Source: Perkinsus olseni
Lineage: Eukaryota > Perkinsozoa > Perkinsida
DNA length: 30,702 nucleotides
Direction: 5' to 3'
NCBI GenBank assembly: GCA_013115125.1
Contig: JABANN010000418.1
Coordinates: forward strand, 1 to 30,702
Below, piece after piece: positions 21,268 through 29,734 of this stretch; position 1 is the stretch's first letter, and each line of letters opens with the position of its first letter. The notes beneath the pieces were generated by a model. It saw only the letters and a program-made list of their open reading frames with translations, was not told the DNA's origin and ran no database searches. Made by a program: the position numbers and the translations under genes.

Positions 21268-22561
21268 CGGATCTTTGGAGATGGTCTCGGCGAAGTCTGA
21301 TGAGGGTACGAGTTTGTCGTCGGATACGTACAGCAGCTGCAGTAGCGGCGGAGCGGAGGAGTCGACGGGGGAAGAGCCGCAGTTCACTAAGGGAGGGTTC
21401 ATACCCCAGGGGTTCTTGCATAGGATGACACTGCAGATGAAGCCGGATGATCATGAGGTAATCGGAAGGTCGTGGGTTCGATCCCCAGCGGTGTGTATGT
21501 TAACGATGCGCCTGCGTGTACTGCATGGGTCAACCTAAGATGCTATTTCACGGTCGTATTCTTTATCGTCAGGCTCTTCTACGCGGTAGTTTGCGCAGTA
21601 GTGCTCAACCCTTCGGACTCTCTTCTCGGGGAGTCACCCCGCCGGAACCCACCCTGCCCGACTTCGCCGCCTGCCGGTGGTTGGGCATGCCCTTCACCCT
21701 ACTCGGTGAGCTTATCGTCTATACTACCGCCGAAGATATCTTTGCTGTGCGCAGGACCTGGTGACGTGGCTTCGATGTTGGCCTCGTGTCTGGCGGCACC
21801 CTGGGCGGGCGCGGTCGTCCAGAGCAACACTCGGATGCTACTGGAAATGCTACTACAACAGCAGCAACCAAGAGAGTAGGGAAATCGATCTCGGAAGAAC
21901 TGGCGGTGAGGGTATCTTTCATCAGGTATGTCATTGCAGTATTATGTGAATCGTCACAGAACGGCTCAGCTCGGGCGTTGACGAACATTCTAATGAGGCT
22001 GTTGGAGATTCCGCAGGACAGGACGGTTCATCGTATTGATGTTGCGGCTCTGCTGGAAGAAAAGTTAGAGTAAGTTGTGCGTGTTTTCTTGTTTGATGCA
22101 CGAGTCAACCTCGGATACGCCAGGCCATGGAGAGTTTTTTTACGGCGGAATTTTCTTCTTTCTGACACCTCTAGCTTCTTGTCTTGTTAGGTACCCAGTT
22201 CCTCGCAGAAGCGATTACATGGCTGGTGGAAGGAAGCCTCGGGACAGTTACTATCATGCTTGCAACGTATTGGCGAGTCGGATACTCCGAGAGAACATGG
22301 ACCAGTATCTTGCGGTCAAGAACAGACTAACAGTGTGCTACAGGTAAATACGGAGGAAGTATCTTTGGTTGGCCATCGTCGCTCTCATAGTCAATTCAAT
22401 TTTCGTGTAGTAGTGGTTGCCTTCGTCAGCTTAGTCGCATAGGGATAGGCTCCCACCATGAAGTTGTGGAATTATTCGAATTTTGTGCTACTGTACAGTG
22501 GAAGCTGCGGTACCTTCGTGTGGGCGTGTTAGTTGTACTGGAAGAGAATGGACCCCTTTAG
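19507..22561 (+). CDS. Unknown 597-residue protein with serine run (12 exons)
   Basis: Exons: 19507-19581, 19626-19844, 20006-20136, 20311-20424, 20738-20769, 20881-21171, 21228-21457, 21573-21705, 21755-21875, 21926-22069, 22191-22343, 22411-22561. All junctions are GT-AG and the phases close exactly to a TAG stop. I do not recognise the family. It is mostly alpha-helical. An acidic stretch lies near residues 55-75. A hydrophobic Cys-rich segment (LVIIFLCCRYDSLYVALLYRC) occurs around 190-212. A run of about 11 serines (AGT repeats) and a Ser/Glu linker follow at about 288-340, then more helical segments (SMLASCLAAPW, LTNILMRLLEI, YHACNVLASRIL). The short fifth exon is the least certain; an alternative long frame covers 20494-20778. 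The next gene starts inside its last exon. Confidence 0.65.
21228..21268 (+). repeat. (AGT)n microsatellite at an exon start
   Basis: About 13 AGT units begin right at the splice acceptor GCAG|GT of the seventh exon and encode polyserine. Every unit contains an AG, so each is a possible in-frame 3' splice site. Confidence 0.85.
21466..21488 (+). repeat. tRNA-3'-half-like sequence in an intron
   Basis: aaggtcgtgggttcgatcc reads as variable loop plus T-arm of a tRNA, with B box GGTTCGATCC at 21475-21484. It lies 8 nt after the GT of the intron at 21458. No 5' half or acceptor stem pairs with it, so it is not a functional tRNA. Confidence 0.7.
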
Positions 22562-25465
22562 GATACCCGCCACCGCGCCTTTCACTAAGGAGGTCCGAGA
22601 GTTGGAGGACAAGGCCATCACTGCAATAGGGCCCACGAAGGACTTGAAGGCTACTAAGGAGGACTTTGGTACTACTGGGTGAGGCTGTGGGATGATACAA
22701 TCGGTTCGGAGGAGATATTGGTTGCTCGTGTATCTCAACTCTACCTGTGTAGTTCATGGATGGCTAGAAGATTCCTCTTGTGTATTGGTATCTCTGGTTG
22801 ACTCTGGGTGTTTACGAATCGGGTCACTTGCTCAGAGAAAGCCTTCGCAGCCTGCAGGGAGGCCATCAAAGCCGACCGTCGTATTGTGGATAGGGACTGG
22901 TGCAAGGAGTTTATGTTGAGGAGCTACGAAGCATTTATGGTGGGTCTGGTCTTAGCGGAGCGAAGCGTTTTTTATTTGTACGTTTTTTAGGTCTTGTCGA
23001 TTTACGATGAAGTAGTTCCCGATATTGAGGAATCGAGAGAGTGGTTGATGGTTTTGGCGGGGACAGACACCCTCCCGAAGGATCCGGTGGCCCTAGTGGA
23101 GGTTATTGTTAAGTAGGTCAGGGGAGTATCTTTAGGTTACCCTGGCAAGACTCAGAAGATATGATACTCCCGATTGTGTTCGCCTCTGTGATGGATGATC
23201 AGATCAACAATATTGTTTATATGCGAATCCAAGGTCGACCAAAGAATTTTACATTTAGGTCGATTTATCGGTACGAAGAAGATAGGGAGAGAATCCTTAA
23301 TGACCCTCTGACCAAGTTGATGTTGAGGAATCCCAAGGGTGAGCAAGAGTAGCAAGATTCCTATACATACCTCAACCCCTTGTAGGCCATGTTAAGCTAG
23401 CATTGGTCTCCGCGATGGGCGTCATCTCTGAGGGGGCGGAAGGAACTGAGCTTGCCGAGACCTTTCACCGGATGCATGAGAAAAGGGGCCTGCAGATCGT
23501 CAGGTAGGATACTGCTGGTTCGCGCAGCGCGAAGATTTTTGTATCAATTAGCATATTTTTCCAGTATTCTACCGGTTTAGTCTTAGGGGAGATTTTTCCG
23601 GAAAAGGGATTATTTTCCCATTTATCAGGGCTGACACTGGCACTGGCCGATCGTTGGAGTACAACGCAAGGAGAGTTATCCAAGCCATAAGGAAGATAGA
23701 TCCCGACACTGAGTGGGGATGGCTGGGCTATTCGCAGGGCTGTGCCAATGCATTGAGAGCGGAAACTACCGTCCAGACTGGTAGGGTGGAAGACGGTGGC
23801 AGGGCTGGTTACCATGATGAGAGGGAATGAATAAGTCGGGGCGGGGTCGTGGCTGGTAACGGTTATTGATAGTAACATTAACATTCAGTGATTATCATTA
23901 TTTAATATAATTGTATTGTATTTGTCGTTGTCATGACCGAGGATCGAACCCGGGATCTATCGTAGGTACCCCTGAAGAATACGACCTGATCCACAATAGA
24001 CTGGTTGGTCGTATGTTGATATTTAGTGCCTTCAACGGCTCTGTACACGGCAAGCTGGGAGACGATAAAGTCCAGGCTGTTATCATGGACTTGGAGTATT
24101 TCATGAAGTTACTACAGGTGAGATAACCCGCCGTCTCTGAGCATTACTCACCGTCGGAAGATATCCTTGTGAAAATCTTCGCTGTGCGCATCTCTATCCG
24201 GCTCCTTGATAGACTCTCGCAGATTCTCTGCTACTGAGGGCTGGATGAGGGCCTAGCAGCGGAGCGGCCTTTTGTGTTTCGCGCATCGTTGACCAGTGAA
24301 AACTTCCTGAATCGTTCTTCCTTCCCTCAGGCTCACTTCTCATCCCAGTTCGCTGGTTCGGCTCTGAACCTCTTCACCTCAGCGTTGGCCTCTCGTTTAG
24401 TGACGGACTTGTTGGTTGGTGAGTCCCGGGATGGATTTATCGATCGCATATAAACCTGAAGAGAATTTGACGTGCCAATATGTTGTTTCCTCAGTGATAG
24501 AAGAACTCCTGGAGCGCGCCCGTATTAGTTGGCTTCCGCCAAATCAGTTTTCCGCTAGCCTCTTTTCAAATTGCGTATGAAACTGAAATGAGGCCTGATC
24601 GTGCCCATTATACGGCTTCGTTTCACTACATAATTGTAATTTTTCACTACTTTTTACTAACTATCTTATACTTATTTTTACTACTAATCTACATGGTGTA
24701 ATGTTATTGTAGTCCACAGTAAAAATGAGCCGTACTTGCTGTATCAATTTATCGTATAGTGGGACTACATCAATACCAAAATGGCAATATAATATGTTGC
24801 GCTATCTCTCGACCTCGATCGACCTTTGAGGAAGATCTCCTCAGGAGTCCAATCCCTGACACATGAAGGGGTCTTTACGTTATGGCGGGATGGCCAGTTC
24901 AAACAGAGCACACCGACAGTGGCGATGAGAGGGGCTGTGGAGGGAAATGTAGTAAAGATGCTCCGCACAGCGAAGATTTTTAGGGAATGGTATCTTGCTG
25001 AATTTAGGTGACTTTGCCAGAAGTATTGGAGCTGCTGAGTAATATGCTCACTAAACAGACACTTAATCATGAGCATCATGATACACAGGTAGCCCGAGGT
25101 CCCGGGTTCGATCCCGGCAACATGCATTCTTTCGCTCTGCAGGTTACCGTACATGAATGCGTATCTCACTCCATACATGTTCGCAACTCACACACGGACG
25201 TCTTCGCGCGGTCGGGCGTCGACGCAGCAGTTCAGCGGACGCACCATTGGAGCCCTCTTCTGAAAGTAAGCTTGGGCGAATTTCGTGGCGCGCGGTCATA
25301 TCCTTCTGTTATCAGGAGTCGGCCTTCGTTACCACTCAGCGTGATCGCGAGAGGCACGTGTATGATACGGCAAAAGACAGGCATATCGAGCCTTGGCTGG
25401 AGAACATGATACGCTTCGGACTGGTCCCTTTCGTGAAGGATGAATCAGTTGCCGGTGGGAGCTGA
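22548..25465 (+). CDS. Alpha/beta hydrolase-fold protein, 473 residues (13 exons)
   Basis: Exons: 22548-22668, 22836-22939, 22991-23112, 23259-23338, 23386-23503, 23629-23780, 23966-24117, 24331-24418, 24495-24521, 24845-24948, 25008-25088, 25143-25265, 25316-25465. All are GT-AG and frame closes to TGA. Residues 1-140 are a helical N-terminal extension. Then comes a hydrolase core: strand LALVSAMG, a GRSLEYNARRVIQAI helix, and the nucleophile elbow GYSQG with Ser217. A likely acid is Asp402 (NSHTDVFA) and a likely base His417 or His418 (RTHHWSPL), in the right order for a Ser-Asp-His triad. Lid-like helices lie between (FSAFNGSVHG, MDLEYFMKLLQ). A lipase/esterase-type activity is inferred; substrate unknown. 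Neither leader nor membrane anchor is evident. Its start codon overlaps the end of the upstream gene by 14 nt in another frame, with possible acceptors at 22498 and 22532. Confidence 0.78.
23519..23533. repeat. Intronic palindrome ttcgcgc-a-gcgcgaa
   Basis: Perfect 7-bp stem followed by gattttt, in the hydrolase intron 23504-23628. Related sequences (gcacagcgaag + gattttt, gcggagcgaagcg + tttttt) occur in other introns at 22953, 24962 and, inverted, 24171. Confidence 0.6.
23941..23955 (-). repeat. Inverted tRNA-3'-half-like sequence in an intron
   Basis: On the minus strand the sequence reads gatcccgggttcgatcc, again with B box GGTTCGATCC. It lies 10-25 nt before the AG end of the hydrolase intron 23781-23965, in the orientation opposite to the copies at 21475 and 25105. 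No complete tRNA surrounds it. Confidence 0.65.
25096..25120 (+). repeat. tRNA-3'-half-like sequence filling a short intron
   Basis: The 54-nt hydrolase intron 25089-25142 starts gtagcccgaggtcccggg and continues ttcgatcccggc: a variable loop, T-stem and B box GGTTCGATCC at 25105-25114. About half the intron is therefore tRNA-like, followed by a plain pyrimidine-AG acceptor. Confidence 0.7.
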
Positions 25466-25988
25466 TTGTTGGTGATTGGATTGTTTTCACCCCTGTTTAA
25501 CCAACTGTCGTTGAGTGCCATCGTGGACTCTCTCATTCACGATTGTGGCGTTGAGTTGTCAAGTGGGGGGGGCTCTCATCAGGGATTGAACATAGGATGA
25601 AATCATAGCTAATTCTAACTGGTAGCATCTACGGCAGTGGGGACGGCACCATCTTTGACTAGCGTGCAAGCCACAGAAGCCGGTGCCCTTTGCATGGAGG
25701 GGGCTGATCGTACCATGGACGGTTCCGACTGAGATACAGTGTTTTCATGTATGTCCAGATTATGGGAAACTAAACCCGAGTTAGTGTCAATGTAGATATT
25801 TCCTTATGAGTGTCTCAGTAGTGCCATTTACGAGAATCGCCTCACAGACGGTTGTCGTCCTCCGTCGAGGGTCTGCATAGACGGTTCCAGAACTTGTCTG
25901 GTGGTCACCTTGTTAGTCATCGCATTGGCGCGTGGTTGATGATGGTGACATGTCTACCACTGCCGTAGGCGTACTATCTAACTGTCGG

Positions 25989-26034
<46 letters not shown>

Positions 26035-26149
26035 ATGTTGAGAGGCCCCTCTGTGGCTTCGATACAAGCTGGCTCTATGCCGATGATAATGGGTTGCAGG
26101 GAATTTGACCGCCGGAGTGGTCTCAGTTGATGAGATTGTTTACCACCTG
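25466..26149. other. Intergenic, hydrolase to RING gene
   Basis: Contains a microsatellite and a frame near 25621-25730 (ASTAVGTAPSLTSVQATEAG) that could be a 5' exon of the RING gene but cannot be joined with confidence. The phrase acggttcc recurs twice. Confidence 0.4.
25989..26032. repeat. (AGT)n microsatellite, non-coding
   Basis: About 14 AGT/TAG units in an intergenic region. It has the same unit and similar length to the coding run at 21228. Confidence 0.9.
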
Positions 26150-26899
26150 ATGGTGTCATCTCTGCTGTCTCTAAACCGAGACTTCTGCCAGGATGTCCGA
26201 CTGGACCCCGGCATTACTGTTAGGGTTGGAAGGAGACCTCCTCCACCCGGCCATGGACATGCATATAATGTAAGGGAGAGGAGGTATCTTAGGTTGAAGC
26301 TTGCTGGTTGCAGGTGACCATTGAATCACCCTATGTTGCACGATTTCAGTTTGAATTATCATCAACTGCATCAACCCTTAACGGTGAGTATCTTAGGTCG
26401 ACCCAAGGCAATCGCGAATTATTTCAGAAGTTTGGAGACTAACCAGCCGCAGCTGGGGCGGGACGCTCATCTCTCCAAGATTCTCCTCCATGCAGAAGGT
26501 CAACCAAAACGAGTCCGCAGATATCAGCCCCGGCGACACCATATACATTTCCAGTAGAAATATCTTCAATGATTTTGGAACATGCATCCCTGCTCAGCCT
26601 CTCCGCAGATCGGCTTTGTACTTTACTCGCCGAAGGCTGCTGCCGTGACGAAGCCGCCGAGGGCGAGCGAAGGAGAGGAAGAGCTTCCTGATGAGCATCG
26701 TTGCATCATCTGCTTGGTGAGATGAGTACTTCTCGGAGGATAGTGAGAAATTTCTCAAGATACGATGAAAGATCCTTCCACTGTGAAAGGCTGTCACCAC
26801 ACCTTTTGTGGTGAATGTTTGGATGCTTGGCTGGAGAGGAGCGACCGGTGCCCCGTATGCTCATGCCCGGTCACTCGACACTGTAGGTTGTTGCGATGA
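26150..26899 (+). CDS. C-terminal RING-finger protein (probable E3 ubiquitin ligase)
   Basis: Exons: 26150-26269, 26314-26383, 26428-26553, 26598-26716 and about 26760-26899, some 180 residues. The C-terminal RING is clear: CIIC, then about 11 residues, GCHHTFCGEC, a Trp in the usual place (LDAWLER) and CPVC. This is the C3HC4 pattern that binds two zincs and recruits E2 enzymes. Residues about 41-110 (VTIESPYVARFQFEL...ISPGDTIYI) look like a small beta-rich domain, possibly ubiquitin-like; this is weak. The first three introns are 44-nt GT-AG with consistent phase. The last intron (from 26717) does not keep frame with its only good AG at 26759; the RING pattern needs the exon to begin one base earlier. 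The true 5' end is unknown: the frame is open upstream to 26103 and more exons are likely. Confidence 0.75.
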
Positions 26900-28114
26900 A
26901 GGTGGAGAGTTCCTCGGTGGTAGTGTTATAATAATTTCAGAGTCGGCTGATCTGCTGAACTGCACTCCTCAATCTATGCCTTTACACGAACTAGTCTCAC
27001 TTTACTAGCATACCTATTGCGTTGTTGTGAGAGTCCATGGGAGAAAAGGAACGCTCGAAGGCAGATGGAACCACTTAAAGTGGTCCACTTTGGTGAGAAC
27101 GTTCACATCACACTCGCCACGTTCCGTTGTGGTATAGTATGTTCGAAACTAAGATCGGAACTCTCAGCAGTCACGACGAAGTCCACTTTTCGGTATAAAT
27201 TCCATAATACTTTAGAAGAGACCGAATGGCTGCTCCTCTGAAGACTCCCTCTCCGGTGCCTTCTTCAGTAGTGAACCCTGCATTCAAATATCCCCGTGTA
27301 GAGCCGTGAATGGTACAACTGTGATAGTCGGCCGTCACTCTGCTCGAAGGACGCGTCGTGCAGCACACCGATGAGGAACAATAGTGTTTTCGACCTTCTG
27401 TGATGGTGTGGGCACACAATCCACTTGTCTGCCAGCGCTAGTAGCGTTTGTTCCTGCTTTATTCATAAAAGATCGGGCTCATCAGTATCACTCATGCCGA
27501 GTTCGGGTGATAACACCTTCCCAGCTGCTGCTGCTGATTCTTGTAAATCAGAACCGCATCTCTGATTGAGCGTCAATTTGCTCACCCATTTTCGGTCAGA
27601 AATATCGCGACCACTATTTCAAGCCACTGTTACAAGCCACAGAAACTAGGTACAGGTTGCCGACTTGAGAAGGGCCAACCCCTCACGATTTATTCGTGCG
27701 AACAGGTTGAGAGTTGTAACGCACACCAATCGAAAGCTTTTGTCAAGCTCTACATAACCTCGTTCTCTTCGTCATCTCACTCGCAAGTTTCCCGAAAACG
27801 AAAACCCGAAAAATCAAACCAAACGCCAAAAAATCGCGAAAATTCGTTGGCAGAATCACCGAGGCCATGCTGACGCTGTGACGTGCCTAGGAGAGGGGCT
27901 GACGCTGTGAATCAACACATCATCGGAGATCCTGTTGTGAGTTGGTATCAGAATTCCCCCTCCATACCTCATAAGCAAGCCATCACGTTATTGGATGATA
28001 GGCATCCCGGAGACTACCAACACAGCACACAATACACTCTTGCTAAGAAATAATCAAACTCTGATATTGAGCTAAAGAGAAAGAAGACCAGTTCATCGCG
28101 GTAGCGCCTCAATA
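26900..28114. other. Intergenic between convergent genes
   Basis: No gene supported. gctgacgctgtga occurs twice (about 27868 and 27898). An A-rich purine tract lies near 27790-27845. Confidence 0.45.
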
Positions 28115-29179
28115 TTACTCATCGACGTACGGATGGAACCGCATAAAATGGAAATAACGACGGTGCAAATGATAATATTGGTTGAGGCATCCCAGGGTCC
28201 AACGACCGTCTACTATGATGTAATCGGGTGGACGCGTTCCGAGGTCAAATTCAGCCAGCTTCCTCAGTTCATTCGCAGAGCGCAGATGACAAGTACCCCC
28301 ATCACGGGGCCGGGACACATACAAAGGCGGCTTGCTGCCTAGGATAGGGATCAGACGCCCCTCAAATCCCTCAGCCTTCGCCCTCAAACTGCGAGATGCC
28401 TCGAACTTGATCAAGCGGTCAGATCTGACCATTGACAGCTTCACATGATGGCAGATGGAGTTAGTCATGTACAGGACGTCCACTGAAGATGGAGCTGACG
28501 AAAATGTGTACAGGCCATGATACCTAGTAATGGGTGGTTCTCCGCTGGCAGGGATGGCGAGGGAGTAGGCTAACTTCGCCACCTTACTTTCAGCCCATCG
28601 AATGTAGTAGACGTCCACGGCGACCGGACTGAGGAAGGTCAGGTAGAGGATGTCTTCGGCAGGACAAAACGAGCAATCTTCGAGGTCCCTCATCGAGAAG
28701 GTGTCCAAGTTCATCTCGAAGAAAACATGCGACTGAGGGAAGGAGTATCCGATAAGTTCATAGTGGAAGCCTCGGCCATGGCCGTAAGAGTAAGAGATGA
28801 ATAGACGACGATGTTCAGAATCATAGCACCAAGCTCGGAGGTGGGTCTGACACGTATGGTCCTTCGTCATATAGAGACACTCGCGGGTGTGGCTTCCAAC
28901 GGCACAAATATCGCCATCGACGGCCACGATATGGTACAGTTCGCCATCGTCGATGAAAGCGTACTCGAGGTTAAAAGGGTCCAACTTGGTAGCAACTTCC
29001 TCGCTGGGACCATCCAGCCTCAGTATAGGTGTGCCACAGTAGCCCATAACCTCCCCGACTAACTCCGGTGGCATCACCCTCCCATCACCCCCTCCCTCAA
29101 CCATCATACAGCGTAGGGCCCCAACATGTGGTGGTAGTTGGAAGTTGGCCATGGTGATACGAGGAAGAGGATACAACAC
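28115..29179 (-). CDS. Tandem family with F-box-like N-terminus, copy 1
   Basis: A 354-residue single-exon frame. The N-terminal block GRVMPPELVGEVMGYCG resembles the start of an F-box (LPPELL-x-EI), but the rest of that domain is not evident. It is followed by LRLDGPSE. The remainder is beta-rich with evenly spaced units (RRLFISYSYG, DILYLTFLSP, DVYYIRWAESK, PPLYVSRPRDGG, AEFDLG, VDGRWTLGCLN), as in a beta-propeller. If so it would be a substrate-binding adaptor of an SCF-type ligase; this is inference. Start choice: Met1 at 29179, Met10 or Met25/26 are all possible. The next gene on the same strand is a paralogue, most alike in the N-terminal block. Confidence 0.7.
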   Translation of the reverse strand: MLYPLPRITMANFQLPPHVGALRCMMVEGGGDGRVMPPELVGEVMGYCGTPILRLDGPSEEVATKLDPFNLEYAFIDDGELYHIVAVDGDICAVGSHTRECLYMTKDHTCQTHLRAWCYDSEHRRLFISYSYGHGRGFHYELIGYSFPQSHVFFEMNLDTFSMRDLEDCSFCPAEDILYLTFLSPVAVDVYYIRWAESKVAKLAYSLAIPASGEPPITRYHGLYTFSSAPSSVDVLYMTNSICHHVKLSMVRSDRLIKFEASRSLRAKAEGFEGRLIPILGSKPPLYVSRPRDGGTCHLRSANELRKLAEFDLGTRPPDYIIVDGRWTLGCLNQYYHLHRRYFHFMRFHPYVDE

Positions 29180-29734
29180 TACTCAGTGTGATGAGTCAGC
29201 TCAACAACGGAAGGCGCACTCGTGAATCGACGAGCCACCACAAGCAGGGCGTCTCCACTTCTGAATCCCATCCGCATTCGAAGAGACCTTTGACCCTCGA
29301 GATGGACACATACTTACCGTACAAAAGAATGCAAAAACCAGCAGGCCACTACGCCGCGCGGGCAGTGCAGCAGTCGAACATCAAGTGTGATGGTAGTAAA
29401 CCACTGAGTGCTGTCCTGTGGTATAGCTACCTCGCTTCTCCACGCTCATTTTGCCCGCTAAAGCGCATTGGTGTTGGGAGATTCTGCTCATTCAAGTGTC
29501 GCTCTTTGAACGAAGTTCTAACAATTCCCCGCCGAGGTTGAGTAGCGCGAAGCGTGTGAGATATAAGAACCCTCCCAGCTTGTGGGCTGCCTTCACACAA
29601 TGTGTCCCTTCGTAGTCGAACGATCAACTATGCGCAACACATTGTAATTCAAGTAAAATCAAGCAAAGTTGAACGCTAATTTCTGCGGAATTTGGTAATA
29701 AGAAAAATCTTCTGATCGCGATGTTCACCGAGAG
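29180..29734. other. Intergenic between the paralogues
   Basis: On the minus strand a donor-like cggtaagt lies near 29318, which could end a 5' untranslated exon of the gene at 28115-29179. No protein-coding content seen. Confidence 0.4.

Noticed and set aside
23161-23258. Open frame read as a hydrolase exon (MILPIVFASVMDDQ...)
   Set aside because: Using it breaks phase at its upstream border; treating it as intron (23113-23258) restores frame on both sides.
25096-25120. A real tRNA gene
   Set aside because: Only the T-arm half is present; no D-arm, anticodon arm or acceptor stem can be folded at any of the three sites.
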